Assembly: GCA_026874595.1 (NCBI GenBank)
Contig: CM049322.1
Location: forward strand, 6,745,900-6,809,899
Length of the DNA: 64,000 bases
Reading direction: 5' to 3'
Source: Sipunculus nudus
Taxonomy: Eukaryota > Annelida > Sipuncula > Golfingiida > Sipunculidae
The translations under genes and the position numbers were made by a program. This document shows, one piece after another, positions 34,640 through 45,169 of this stretch (its first letter is position 1; each line of letters opens with the position of its first letter). A model generated the notes under the pieces. The model ran no database searches, was not told the DNA's origin, and was given only the letters and a program-made list of their open reading frames with translations.

Positions 34640-35250
34640 GAGAATGTACCCTTGCATTAGTCGTAATGTGGATTTGTATTATATACGTTATTTGCTAGTG
34701 TTAGTTCAGCTGCACAATTTAATATATGAAGTAGTATGTTATTCATGGTAGAACATAATTAACTTTGTCAGGTTTATTATCTAATAAAATAATGACTTTA
34801 AAGAAAAGACCTAAAGAAGCGTTTTACATAGAAGCCTAAAGTTCTTTAAAGGCATTAAATTCGGTTATTATATAATGTAGGTCTGCTATCAAATATAAAA
34901 AAGTAATTATCGTTGGCATGACCTGTGAGTGAAGCATCCGTTTGTTTGTATAAATATACCCTTTGCCCATTGATCTTTGTCAAAACATATCAGACAGAAG
35001 GAAGAAGGTCATTACTATATACGGGCACTGCCAAGGCACATAAGTTCAGAGTTGATATCCTTTGTCAAGCCAACTGTCCGATAAGATATACTAAAAAAAT
35101 GCTGATCACCCTAAATTACTTCAACATTCGGTAACATTTGCAGGGGCTAACCTAATTAACGGGTATATATCAAAACATGTTGAATCGGACGCTATACCTA
35201 TTTCGTATATTGATACGATCGTTTGTTAATATAGTGTATTAAATCCATAA
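34640..35250 (+). repeat. Diverged repeat block, copy 3
   Basis: Third copy of the block at 30040, with TAATGTGGATTTGTATTAT, TTCAGCTGCA, CCCTTTGCCCATTGATCTTTG and GATAAGATATAC in the same order. It lies just left of the receptor pseudogene. Confidence 0.6.
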
Positions 35251-35629
35251 AGTTACTGGAAATGCAATGGTACACAGTTTATTATTCTTCTTAAGTAATT
35301 ACATCTAATACAATCCATCATCAGAATAACTTTCGGCCTCGTTTTATATGTTAATGTTTAATAGGAAATATTTCATCCAAGTATATATGGTTTATATGAT
35401 ATATGGGTTATTGTAATTAAACAGCACAATTCTTCCTTATTTTTCCTGTTCGAATGTAACAGCAAGCACCAAAGGACACTCACTTTGGATGGTTGTGTTA
35501 ATTAGTATGTATAAACATTTCTCAAACCATAATTGTAATCAGTTATTTAGAATTAAGACGGGGACTTTTTCAATGTATTAGGAAAGAATAAAATCATAAA
35601 TGCTAACATGAAAGGTTCCATGTTTTCAG

Positions 35630-35950
35630 GTACCTTAACAAACGTAACCATCATGACTATTGCCACAGACAGATGTATTTAAACATTGTCATGACCATAG
35701 CCATGACATATTTTTGTAAGGTAAGTTTTTACGCTTAATTAACTTGATAACAATCAAGCCTGAAAGATTTCTTGAAACATTTATATAAATAAACATGTAG
35801 TGTTATATTAATCAATACGTCTTATCTGTTTCTGCAGTGCTAATTACACGTAAAATACAAACGTGAATATATCTATTTCATAGCGTATCATATGCCAATT
35901 GTAGGGAAAATGAAAAGAAACTATGGAACGAAATTTTTCTGAATATTTTT
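35630..35950 (+). pseudogene. Relic TM and tail exons of a CTLD receptor
   Basis: 35630-35720 aligns with the TM exon at 18628-18719, keeping the TTTTCAG acceptor and AAG/GTAAGTTT donor. It is 91 rather than 92 nt; the lost base shifts the frame and gives a stop. The following exon-like segment from 35884 (after TTTCATAG) aligns with the tail exon at 18897 but reads RIICQL then stop. No CTLD exons were found upstream, so this is a decayed 3' fragment of a duplicated receptor gene. Confidence 0.8.
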
Positions 35951-36382
35951 TATTGTTGCTCGAATGACAGAAAGTGTTAGTCACTCACAAAATAATACTT
36001 GTTTTAACATTAATTTAAGCCTTCTTTAGGTAAACAACGTATGCAAGTACCGGCACGAACAAATACATATACAGTCACTGGACAAAGCACATTCTGGCAA
36101 AAAAAAAAAATAATAAAGTATATGTATTTAAAATTTACTTTCTTTTGATAATGTGTGAAAGATGATTCCCAGTTGTGGATGCATGAAAGATACACGTGTA
36201 AACTGTCCATTTTGATTCAGATATAGACATCTATCTGGAGAAAATCATTGGTTCCAGTAGCAACATATGCGGCGCTGTGCCCCGGGCCTCAGCATTAGTG
36301 AAGGTGCTGGCACTAAGTACTAGATTATAATTGATGAACTGTCCTTTCAGTATCTTTGTATGTGAGAAAATCTATTTCAGAC

Positions 36383-36620
36383 GGAACATTTTTTATATAT
36401 GTATATGTATGGCTGTCGATACCGTCTCATATAATAAAATAAAAAATTACACTGTTTAGTGTTCCCCTCTGTTTTTTTACGTACATGAGCACCAATGAAT
36501 TTACCATTTTTGATATATGTATATTTATGGCTGTTGATACCGTCTCATATAATAAAATGAAAAATTACACTATTTAGTGTTCCCTTCTGTTGTTTTACGT
36601 ACATGAGCATCAATGTATTT
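36383..36620 (+). repeat. Local tandem duplication, about 122-bp unit
   Basis: Two copies of a segment containing GATACCGTCTCATATAATAA and TTACGTACATGAGCA. The homologous place at 19400-19520 has a single copy, so the tandem step came after the block duplication. Confidence 0.8.
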
Positions 36621-36961
36621 CGGCATGAATTTTTCACTAAATGCATTAACCATTGTTTTTTATCGGCGCCTTTTTTTATAAAAACACTCCGACCATTTAT
36701 GTATTTATCTGTAACTAAACGACATACTAGTTTTGCAAAATAATGAACTTTGTAAATATTGATGTATGTATATTTGTCTAATCGGATAAGTGGATTTTCA
36801 TTAAAAGTAGCTATAAAAATAAATAATCATATTTAAATGATTATCTGTCCTATGTAACACGTGCTGCGCTCAAAGGATATATATTAAATATATTTTTTTG
36901 CAGTTACCATTATTTACACTGTTATAGATGATTATTATATTGTGCACACGGATGTTCCATG

Positions 36962-37642
36962 TGTTGCTGACATTTTTTAGCGTAGCTCGTTGCCATGGCA
37001 GCATCGCCTGGCCTGGCCAAGACACTGACACGGCGTTCCCGTTCTAGTATGTTCTTGATTGTTTGTTAAAGGGAATTTTCTAGAGTTTTCGGAGGAAAGG
37101 TTATAAATGGAGGCCATGTTTTAAAGCCGAGAGACAGGTGAGAGAATATTCCAGCGGACACAGAAGCGTGTATGTCAGTTTGTGGGACCTATTTCGATAA
37201 GTGCGGCAATTTTAGATTTTCTTTCGGATTTGTGATGAATCTTATTTGGTCTTCAATTTATTTTCGTGATTGTTATAAGAGCTTTACATTGGACTGTTTG
37301 TGTGAACTGTTCGTCCGGCTTATACATTTTAAAGGACTTATCGCTGTGACAGTGGTGGTATCCAGGTACTGTGCACGTTGCTTATTTTCCTGTGTGATTG
37401 TATTGATTTGTTGTTATAATGCTGTTATACTGTGAAATTTTATTGATTTAGTGTATTGTAATGTTAGGGTTGTTTTAAGAATAAATTATAGTTATTTGTT
37501 GACAAAAGAAACACTGACTTCATTATTCATTTCCCTACACATTTCACGCTGCCTAGTGCTTCAAAATCTGATTTTTTTTATCTCATTGACAGAATTTATT
37601 TTCATCACGCTTACGTATCTATTGATATTAGGTCCCGTAACA
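36962..37642 (+). repeat. 5' LTR of second gypsy element
   Basis: Begins TGTTGCTGAC and ends CCCGTAACA (TG..CA). The segment from 37270 (GCTTTACATTGGACTGTT) to the end is repeated at 40571-40924. Confidence 0.75.
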
Positions 37643-37648
37643 TAAAAT

Positions 37649-37666
37649 TGTGGGCTCGTCTGGGAG
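37649..37666 (+). promoter_or_regulatory. Primer-binding site, tRNA-Pro-like
   Basis: TGTGGGCTCGTCTGGGAG, six bases after the LTR end, differs by only a few bases from the tRNA-Pro primer site used by many retroelements (TGGGGGCTCGTCCGGGAT). Confidence 0.7.
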
Positions 37667-37803
37667 GCTTAATAGTTTTGAAAATCCATTAGGCCTTGAC
37701 CTGGACCCATTATTTTATCATACATTGTGTACAAGATTACATATTGTTTAAAATACATTGTTTATAGGATTTATCTATTTTTATATTGTTTTAACATCCT
37801 AAC

Positions 37804-38337
37804 ATGAGAGATTTCAAACCTGAGACATTTGTTGAATATCCCGACCCTGATCAACTTGAACAGTTGACAAAAGAACAGTTGTTGCATTTGGGACAACACT
37901 TAGGGCTAGGTGTGAAAAAAGCTTTGAGAAAGCCTGATATCATTGCTAAAATCATGCACGATCTAGTTAGAAAAGATTTAATTGAAGAAAGTGAAGTGAA
38001 AACAACACTTAAACTAGAAGAAAGTCTAAGTTCTGTCCCAACTCCATGTTTTGATGTTAATAAACACATCAATCTGGTCCCACCTTTTCAAGAAAAAGAG
38101 GTTGATAAATATTTCTTACACTTTGAGAAAGTAGCTGAACATTTAAAATGGCTGAAGGAAAATTGGAGTATGCTGTTACAAAGTGTATTCACTGGCAAGG
38201 CCAAAGAAATTAATACAGTAGTAGCTGCTGCTGACTATGACCTGGTAAAATGGTTTATCCTGAAAGGTTATGAGTTAGTTCTAGAGGCTTACCGCCAGAA
38301 ATTCAGAAATTTGGAAAAACGCAAAGAACAGACCTAA
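37804..38337 (+). CDS. Gag-like protein of second gypsy element (N-terminal part)
   Basis: A 177-codon frame starting 138 bp after the primer site: MRDFKPETFVEYPDPDQLEQ, a SAP-like segment LTKEQLLHLGQHLGLGVKK, then KEVDKYFLHFEKVAEHLKW and KGYELVLEAYRQKFRNL. These are characteristic phrases of metazoan gypsy Gag capsids. It stops at 38335; the capsid continues in another frame from about 38365 (LFDRWCSS), so the gene is broken. Gag forms the particle that packages element RNA. Confidence 0.8.
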   Translation: MRDFKPETFVEYPDPDQLEQLTKEQLLHLGQHLGLGVKKALRKPDIIAKIMHDLVRKDLIEESEVKTTLKLEESLSSVPTPCFDVNKHINLVPPFQEKEVDKYFLHFEKVAEHLKWLKENWSMLLQSVFTGKAKEINTVVAAADYDLVKWFILKGYELVLEAYRQKFRNLEKRKEQT

Positions 38338-38364
38338 GTCAAATTTGCTAGGACAAAAGAGTAG

Positions 38365-38954
38365 TTGTTTGATCGCTGGTGTAGTTCTAAAAATGTAATG
38401 AAAGACTATGACTATTTCCACCAGTTGATTTTGCTTAAAGAATTAAAGCGCTTCATTAACGCAGTTGTTAAACCTTTTCTTGATGAGAACAGTCCTGAAA
38501 CACTTGCTGCTCAATTAGCTTATGATTATTCATTAACACACAAAATGTCCTTCACTAGCAAATCAAACCAGTCATTCACAAAAAAGAATGTAAATCAGTA
38601 TGGTCAAAAGAAGTTAAAAACGCAGTCACCCAGTACTAGTAGTCCTGATAGTTCCACAAAGTCCATTGCTACACCTCAGTCAACGCCGTGTCTAAGTCCA
38701 ACAAAGACCAGTCATTTTCGAAAAAAATCTGTTATTACTGCAAGAAGGAAGGTCATCTAATATCTGACTGCTGGAAACTTGCGAATAAACCAAATAACAA
38801 ACCCTCTGGTTTTGTTTCAAAATCTAGGCATAGCATGGTTATAGAGACAGGCTTTTTTCATGTAAATAAGGGGTATAACGCTTTATTGGCTCTAAAAAAG
38901 AGTTTGATGCTACGGAAGCCCAAGTGCCGTCTGAATCCAAGGAAGAATCCGTAG
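38365..38954 (+). pseudogene. Gag C-terminal region and zinc knuckle, frameshifted
   Basis: 38365-38760 continues the capsid (LFDRWCSSKNVMKDYDYF, ETLAAQLAYDYSLTHKMSF) and a Ser/Thr/Gln-rich linker. An overlapping frame at 38688-38954 carries the CCHC knuckle CYYCKKEGHLISDC (C-x2-C-x4-H-x4-C) for RNA binding. The overlap marks a frameshift near 38720. Confidence 0.8.
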
Positions 38955-39099
38955 CTTAGGGGTAAAAACCTCACTTGATTCCCGCGAGGAATTTCATAAG
39001 GCTAGGTCCTTTCAAGATTCCTGCGAGGAGTGTTTTTTAAATAAGGCTAACCCCTTTTTTACTCCTGCGAGAGTATTTTAAATGAGGCCAGGTCCTCTT

Positions 39100-39690
39100 A
39101 TGACAAACACAAGTTTATTTCTGCTGAGGAAAATTCCTCTGTTAACTCCCATGAGGAGTTTGATTGTAAAAAGGATGTAGATTCCTTTAAGGACTCTGAA
39201 AAAGAGTTTATATCTGACACTGTCAGTGTCATTTCTTCGTTTGATGAAACTGAGGTAGTAGATTTCTCTCCTGACTTTGAAATGGAGTTATTTGAACCAT
39301 TCATACATGATGGTTTTGTATCACTTTTAAGTAATTTTTCAGACTCTACCCCTCTTAGAATTTTGAGGGACACTGGTTCATTCCAGACTCTCATGTTGGC
39401 AAACTCTTTGCCATTTTCTTATGTTTTTTACTGGTGCACATTCACTTGTTAATGGTGTGTTTTCAGACAAGCACACTTCAGTTCCGCTTGACAGTATACA
39501 TTTAAAGTCAGATTTGATTTCCGGGAACATTACTGTGGGTATAAGAACTACTTTACCCTTTAAGGGAATCCAGTTGCTACTAGGCAATGATGTTGCAGGT
39601 GACAAAGTACAGCCTGTACTTATAGTGACAGAAAAACCGTCACTTGATCAGGACACTGATCCGGAAGTCAGGAAATTCCTGGTTTGAATC
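39100..39690 (+). pseudogene. Aspartic protease region of second gypsy element
   Basis: An acidic linker leads to LRILRDTGSFQTLMLA (about 39350-39400), where DTG is the catalytic triad of retropepsins. After a frameshift, SVPLDSIHLKSDLISGNITV and GIQLLLGNDVAGDKV (39480-39610) match the protease flap and C-terminal part. A stop falls at 39685-39687. Confidence 0.75.
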
Positions 39691-39921
39691 CTTCATGTGC
39701 TGTACCAGTATAAAGTTATGCCGTTGCGCCTGAGGAACTCGCCAGCCACGTTCCAGCGCCTCTTCCATATGGTTGTCAATGACATTCAGGGCTGCGACGC
39801 ATATATTGATGACCTCATCGTGTACAGCGACATCTGGGACAACGTCTGCAAATTCTTCTCAACCTCTTCGAAAGACTCAGTGAAGCACCTCTTACATCTG
39901 AGTTTTGTCATACACAAATAA
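39691..39921 (+). pseudogene. RT remnant of second gypsy element
   Basis: YQYKVMPLRLRNSPATFQRL, then CDAYIDDLIVYSD with the YIDD catalytic box. The N-terminal RT half is absent: protease runs almost directly into this piece, so a deletion of roughly 0.4 kb occurred relative to intact elements. Confidence 0.8.
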
Positions 39922-40048
39922 CATTTTTGGGTCATAATGTAGAGCAGGGTCAGCTAAAACCTGTTGATGCTAAAATAAGTGCTATTTCTGCATTTCCTAG
40001 ACCAGAAAGAAAAACAAAAAAAAAAAAAAAACAAATAAAGCGTTTTAT

Positions 40049-40540
40049 TTGAAAAGTTGGATAATACTGGAAGTTTTGTCAAAATTTTCTGCTGTATCTG
40101 ATCCTTTGACTAATTCGTTAAAGAAGAAACAAAAGAATTTGAAAGCAATTCTGAAAGGTTCACCAGTTTTGGTAGCTCCAGACTTTTCTGTACCTTTTAA
40201 GTTAGCTGTAGATGCTAGTGATACTGCTGCTGGTGCTGTGCATAGATCATCCAATTTGTTATTTCTAGAGAAAGTTTAATGCAAACCAGAAAAACTACTC
40301 CACTATTGAAAAAGAATGTTTGGCTTTGATTTTGGCATTGCAACATTTTGAAGTTTATGTTACTTCATCAAGCCTATCATTGTCTTCAGTGATCAAAATC
40401 CCCTCACGTTCTTGAACAAGTTGAAGTGTAAAAATCAAAGATTGTTAAAATGGGGTTTATTCTTATAGGATTACAATCTTGAGATCAAACACATTAAAGG
40501 GAAAGACTATATACTTGGTGATTGCTTATCGATATGTTTA
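40049..40540 (+). pseudogene. RNase H remnant of second gypsy element
   Basis: SPVLVAPDFSVPFKLAVDAS (catalytic Asp in VDAS), then after a frameshift NQKNYSTIEKECLALILALQ and KGKDYILGDCL-like residues near 40500. Integrase, expected next, is missing and 3' LTR sequence follows at once. Confidence 0.75.
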
Positions 40541-40570
40541 TGAAAAGTTGTAAACGAGATGTTTATGTAA

Positions 40571-40924
40571 TGTAATAAGCTTTACATTGGACTGTTATTC
40601 TGCGAGAGAATTTGTGTGAACTGTTCGTCCGGCTTATATATTTTAAATGACTTATCGCTGTGACAGTGGTGGTATCCAGATACTGTGCACTTTGTGTATT
40701 TTACTGTGTGATTGTATTGATTTGTGGTTATACTGCTGTTATACTGTGTAATTGTATTGATTTAGTGCATTGTAATATTGAGGTTGTTTTATGTATAAAT
40801 TATAGTTATTTGTTAACAAGAAAACACTGACTTCTTTATTCACTCAATCTGATTTTTTTAATCTCCTTGACAACATTTATGTTCATTACGAATACGTGAT
40901 ATGTTGTTATTAGGTTCTATAACA
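40571..40924 (+). repeat. Truncated 3' LTR of second gypsy element
   Basis: Aligns with 37270-37642 (shared CTGTTCGTCCGGCTTATA, GCTGTGACAGTGGTGGTATC). The first 300 or so bases of the LTR are absent, so its left end is a deletion joint rather than a TG terminus. It carries a 20-bp insertion relative to the 5' copy near 40594. Confidence 0.8.
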
Positions 40925-41279
40925 ACACTTAATACCCACATACTAAAACATATGACTTAAGAATGAGTATGCGGTCTGAAAATAACTTTCATGTTATAAA
41001 TATTGTTGGGTGTGTTAAATAGATTGATCTGACTGTTCTACCAGATATGCGTTTCAGGCATAAACTGTACTTGTTATGTAGAATGTTATGTTTTCGACCG
41101 TTTTAATTCAAACAGAATGCGTTTTGAGTATACATAAGTCCGCATTGAAAGTGTCAGTTGACAGGATAAAAAGAGAATGCTGCTTCTTGTCAACTCTGCA
41201 TCATAACGAAAAGAGAGAACATTATGAGAATAATTAAACGCATTGAATCCTTGGATAATTAACTGCATGATTTAATTTA

Positions 41280-41440
41280 AATATTCAGTTTTTTTATTAT
41301 TTTACATTAGGAAATGAATGGTTAATTTTATTTCATAATACAATAATTCACATAGATTGTCCATTTAATTTATAATGGATAAATTATATTATTACACGAA
41401 ATTATGGCAATAGCAGTCAGTGGGTTCATTATGCTGTTAC
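41280..41440 (+). repeat. Duplicated block, copy B (right part)
   Basis: Matches about 20660-20800 (GAAATGA..GGTTAATTTT, CATTTAATTTATAATG, CGAAATTATGGCA, GTCAGTGGGT). With 35610-36961 it brackets the second gypsy element. Confidence 0.6.
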
Positions 41441-41449
41441 AATTAAAGT

Positions 41450-42400
41450 TATTTATTTTACATGGATTGCACAAATAGCTATTATAACTAATCATCGAAA
41501 CTAATTAGTCAACACGATGCTTCCAATCGTTTGATTCCTTACACATTATATGTATATATTGATAGGCTCTGGTTATACCGTAGACCACTCTGCCAACAGT
41601 GCATTGCAAACAGCCAAGAAAGAACAATTGTATATATATATATATATATATCATAGATATTCTCTGTAACTTTGATGGAGTATACATTTAAGTAAGATCA
41701 ACAACCAAAATTAAAGACCATTGTTTACAGTCAGAAAGGTTTGTTTTTAATCATAGTTGAAATGTACGAATACTAAGGAGCTTCATGTATAGCCTACGCA
41801 TCAACATTTGCACCTGAAATGAACACCTGCCCTGGGTGAACTGGTACACTCCTCGAAACACTCGTGTGTCTTTAATGTGGGCCTGTTATGTAAACCTTAA
41901 ATTATTTGTAGGCTTATATATAAATTGATTTTGAAATTATAGTTAGTCTGATTTATTTAATAATTGAACACAAGCCGAAAAAAATTATGAATAGATTCAG
42001 TCTTGTGTCTTGTAATACTAGAATATTGTTTTCAGATGACACAACCGAATTTCGAAAGCCATTCGGCATATCATCATTCTCTCAATTAATTAGGCCTTAT
42101 TGCGCAAATTATGATTTTGTATAGCATGAGGTAAGGTGTGACCAATAATCAAATTTTTTATAATTATCATTGCTTTATAAAGGCTGGGAGGATAAGAAAT
42201 TGTTTAAGCCAAGACCTATTTATTTGTGCTCTACAATAAACTGTCGTGGTTTCCGTTGTATATTAAATACAGATTAATTGTTTTAATTACTGTTTATATA
42301 TAATAATCGTCACAATTAGGTATAATTCCCGTACAAACAGTCGCAGGAATAAAATTAATATAGAGACAATGAAGAGCAGATGTTTGAAGAAAGAAAAGGC
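41450..42400. other. No gene seen
   Basis: AT-rich DNA with a short (TA)n run at 41631-41651 and no recognisable coding sequence. Confidence 0.6.
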
Positions 42401-42464
42401 ACAGCCGAACACGAAATAAAACCTCATTCTGACGTGAACACTTGTTTTGTTTGAGATGTAATGA

Positions 42465-42485
42465 TGACGTCATAATCTGACGTCA
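42465..42485. promoter_or_regulatory. Twin CRE-like palindromes
   Basis: TGACGTCA occurs at 42465-42472 and again at 42478-42485. This perfect 8-bp octamer is the CREB/ATF site. It lies 216 bp before the first exon-like segment of the 42.7-44.3 kb array, so it could belong to a promoter there. No transcript evidence. Confidence 0.4.
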
Positions 42486-42700
42486 AGCCCGTGACGGTCC
42501 AGTATTAGCGTGCCGCATATTCCTCAGGCTATTTCTTTCATTTTAATTTTACTTTCAGTGTAATAAACTATAATTTGGCGTATCAGGGTAACTTTTCATG
42601 CTGAATCTAGTGAACGAGTAAAAAAATCGTCACAGTTCACCTTTAAGTGTTTTATTTTATATTATCATGTCCTACTATCAATATTGTCTATTCCTTTTAG

Positions 42701-42748
42701 GATGGGATTGAAGAAACATTTCAACAAACGACCTTGGCTTTGGAACAA
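42701..42748 (+). other. Exon-like segment 1 of the array
   Basis: CTTTTAG precedes and GTAATA follows a 48-nt phase-0 frame DGIEETFQQTTLALEQ. Second copy, 43395-43442: PEIEDTFHHTALALEK, after CTTTCAG. The copy ending at 43875 is decayed, and 47747-47773 retains LNILVLEQ. Amphipathic and acidic, it could be a cytosolic linker exon. Expression is unproven. Confidence 0.4.
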
Positions 42749-43394
42749 GTAATAATAACACATAGACCTAAGGTACAACCACACAGAAAGGTACAACCAT
42801 ATAAAGAAATAAACACACCTGCAACACACATACATACATACATACATACAAAAATACCAAAATAAATTCAATTCTATATCTTAGGATCAGGGTAAATAAT
42901 AACACATTGACAGAAATCAGAAGCGTACACTCGGGTAAAGAAATAAAAACACGCCAACATGCTAACATAAAGACCTCTTTCAAAATCTATTTATTCTTAT
43001 ATCTTATAATTAGGATTATGGACTTGTTGTCAATTATTTGTTAGTAGAAAATTATACATAACGATGCATTAAAGGGAAAGCGGCCCTGTTACGTTGCTGT
43101 ATAACTATGCCTAGTTTACGCGACGTATATTTCTTCCTTGGGTGATATGTCGATACATTAGAAGCAAACACTGTTTCGAAGGAGCTAGGACGACACGAAA
43201 CTAAAACACATGGTCACACCTATGAACGTATCATTACCGAATTACTCCGAGTAATGCGAGTTTATGATTGACTGTTCGCCGTATGTTGTTTTTTACAAAG
43301 GAAACAAGATAATGTCTCAAAGACAGAATTTTTAAATGTTTTTTTTTAATTGTGATTATCATATCTGGCTATTGATCAAGTTTATTCCTTTCAG

Positions 43395-43442
43395 CCTGAG
43401 ATTGAAGATACCTTTCATCACACAGCGTTGGCTTTGGAAAAA
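43395..43442 (+). other. Exon-like segment 2 of the array
   Basis: A 48-nt frame PEIEDTFHHTALALEK between TTCCTTTCAG and GTAATA, the same length and phase as 42701-42748 with 16 codons each, suggesting selection on frame or recent duplication. Confidence 0.4.
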
Positions 43443-44923
43443 GTAATAATAACACATTGACCTGAAATACATAAAAGCGTACAATCATAAAAAGAAATAA
43501 ACACACCTGCAACATACATATATTCACACATACATACAGACAGACCTCTTTCAATATCTATTTATTCATATATTTTATGTTAAGGATTTCGGACCAGTTA
43601 CCAATATTTCTTTTTTCTTAGAAAAAAATGACACATAATGATGCATTGTAGCTAAAGCGGCCCTATATCACAAATTAATAACTATGCCTTGTTTGTACGA
43701 TATCTTTTTTATCCTTGGGTGTTGTGTCGATATATTAGAAGCAAACATATTTTGAAAGAACTTGGGCGACACGACATATCATTACCGAATTTTACCCGAG
43801 TATTGCGAGTTTATGGTCGGCTGATTTTCTGGATTGTCGAAGCATTTTAAACAAACGGTCTCCGCTTTGGAAGAAGTAACAAATAACACATTGACCCAAA
43901 TCACACAGAAGTACTCACATATAAAGAAATAAATACACGTGCAACATACATGCATACATAAAGACCTCTTTCTAAATCTGTATATCTTAGGATTAGAAAT
44001 TTGGAATTGTTAAACATGGTTTATTAGAAGAATATGATGAATACTCATTCATTATAGGGAAAACGACCCTGTGTCGTTGCTGTATAACTATGCCTAGTAT
44101 ATGCGGCGTATATTACATCCTTGGGTGCTGTTTCGATACATTGGGAGCCAGCATATTGTTGTAGTTTATTGAACTAGGACGACATGAACCTAAAACACAT
44201 GGTTACACCTCAGGCATATCATAACCGAATTTTTCAGATTAATTCTAGTTTAGAATCGGCTGTTCTCCATCGGTTGATAAGGATAACAGTCGAGGCTTGA
44301 AATATATATATATATAATTCTAAGGCAAAGTTAAGGCATTTATATTATAAAAAATATATATTGACCTATTTTTTCGTATATAAGTAATACCCTTCGGCAG
44401 AGCCCGTTTATAATCAAATTCTTAGGAAATGTCTTCTTTTTATATTTCACACGCACATGCTTATAAAATATTACTTTCTGAGGTAAGTACCGCAAGAACA
44501 CCCAAGTAATGCAATATGGGTTGTACAAAATGTTATTCAATATAATTGAACGGACTTTATTACCCATTTCACTACATTTACAATTACGCCACTTTTTAAA
44601 ATTAAGAACCAGAGTGTAACGAATTTCAAAGCTCATACACAATACACTCGTGAGTCTGCCGAAAAATATTAAAGCGTTGGGATGTAAAAATAAAATCATG
44701 TACAAAATAGTGATTTACCTGATATTCGTACATTCATACACACAAAGGTATATACTCTATGTATTATCGTTTGATCGATTTAGTCGACTCAGGTGTTTTC
44801 TTCAGCCTTGAATAATTTAACGTATCTCTATAACGAATTATAATGTAGTCCTTTGTGAAAATATAGAAATTTTATTCGAAATCATAGTTATTATATCTTT
44901 TTACTGCACATGTATGCTTTCAG

Positions 44924-44965
44924 GGTTGCGGTGGCCATTCAATGATGTCAAACACCTCAGAACAG
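44924..44965 (+). other. Exon-like 42-nt segment
   Basis: Bounded by GCTTTCAG and GTATTT. In phase 0 it reads GCGGHSMMSNTSEQ. It lies between the mini-exon array and the GTPase-like exons in the same orientation. A chance match of splice signals is quite possible. Confidence 0.25.
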
Positions 44966-45169
44966 GTATTTGCAATACTAAAGAAATGAAACAAAGACGA
45001 AAGCTTAACACATACACACACAAAGCTGTCATCGTTTTATGCATGATAGGCAAAGTGGTTAATTTATCCGTGAATTTATTAATATGCCAAATATCTTTCC
45101 TTTGAAATAGGGACGGCATTAGCCTTAAATACACGTACACACAATTGAAAAGTGTTAAGCTCAGCTGAC

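Larger units (their letters stand above)
35610..36961 (+). repeat. Duplicated block, copy B (left part)
   Basis: Parallels 18610-19790 including the TM/tail relic, CAACATATGCGGCG (36261), GAAGGTGCTGGCACTAAG (36300) and ATCGGATAAGTGGATTTTCA (36782). It contains a private tandem duplication at 36383-36620 and is cut at its right by the gypsy LTR at 36962. Confidence 0.75.
36962..40924 (+). mobile_element. Ty3/gypsy LTR retrotransposon, internally deleted
   Basis: Layout: 5' LTR (36962-37642), primer-binding site, gag, nucleocapsid zinc knuckle, protease, a short RT remnant, RNase H remnant and a truncated 3' LTR (to 40924). The RT N-terminal half and all integrase are missing, and frames are broken. 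The two LTRs are clearly related but diverged. No target-site duplication was found. It interrupts a duplicated genomic block, which dates it after that duplication. It belongs to a different lineage from the element at 1-8300. Confidence 0.85.
42695..44275 (+). repeat. Tandem array of three units each carrying a 48-nt exon-like segment
   Basis: Units at about 42695-43290, 43390-43830 and 43831-44275. Each begins with an exon-like 48-mer, then GTAATAATAACACATTGACC, a run of AAAGAAATAAACACACCTGC and ACATACAT, then GACCTCTTTC. It closes with AACTATGCCT..CCTTGGGTG..GACGACACGA and CATATCATTACCGAATTT. A partial fourth start lies at 47747. The units are diverged and unequal in length. Confidence 0.75.

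Noticed and set aside
37851-38072. Minus-strand ORF over gypsy gag
   Set aside because: Antisense shadow of a recognisable Gag frame.
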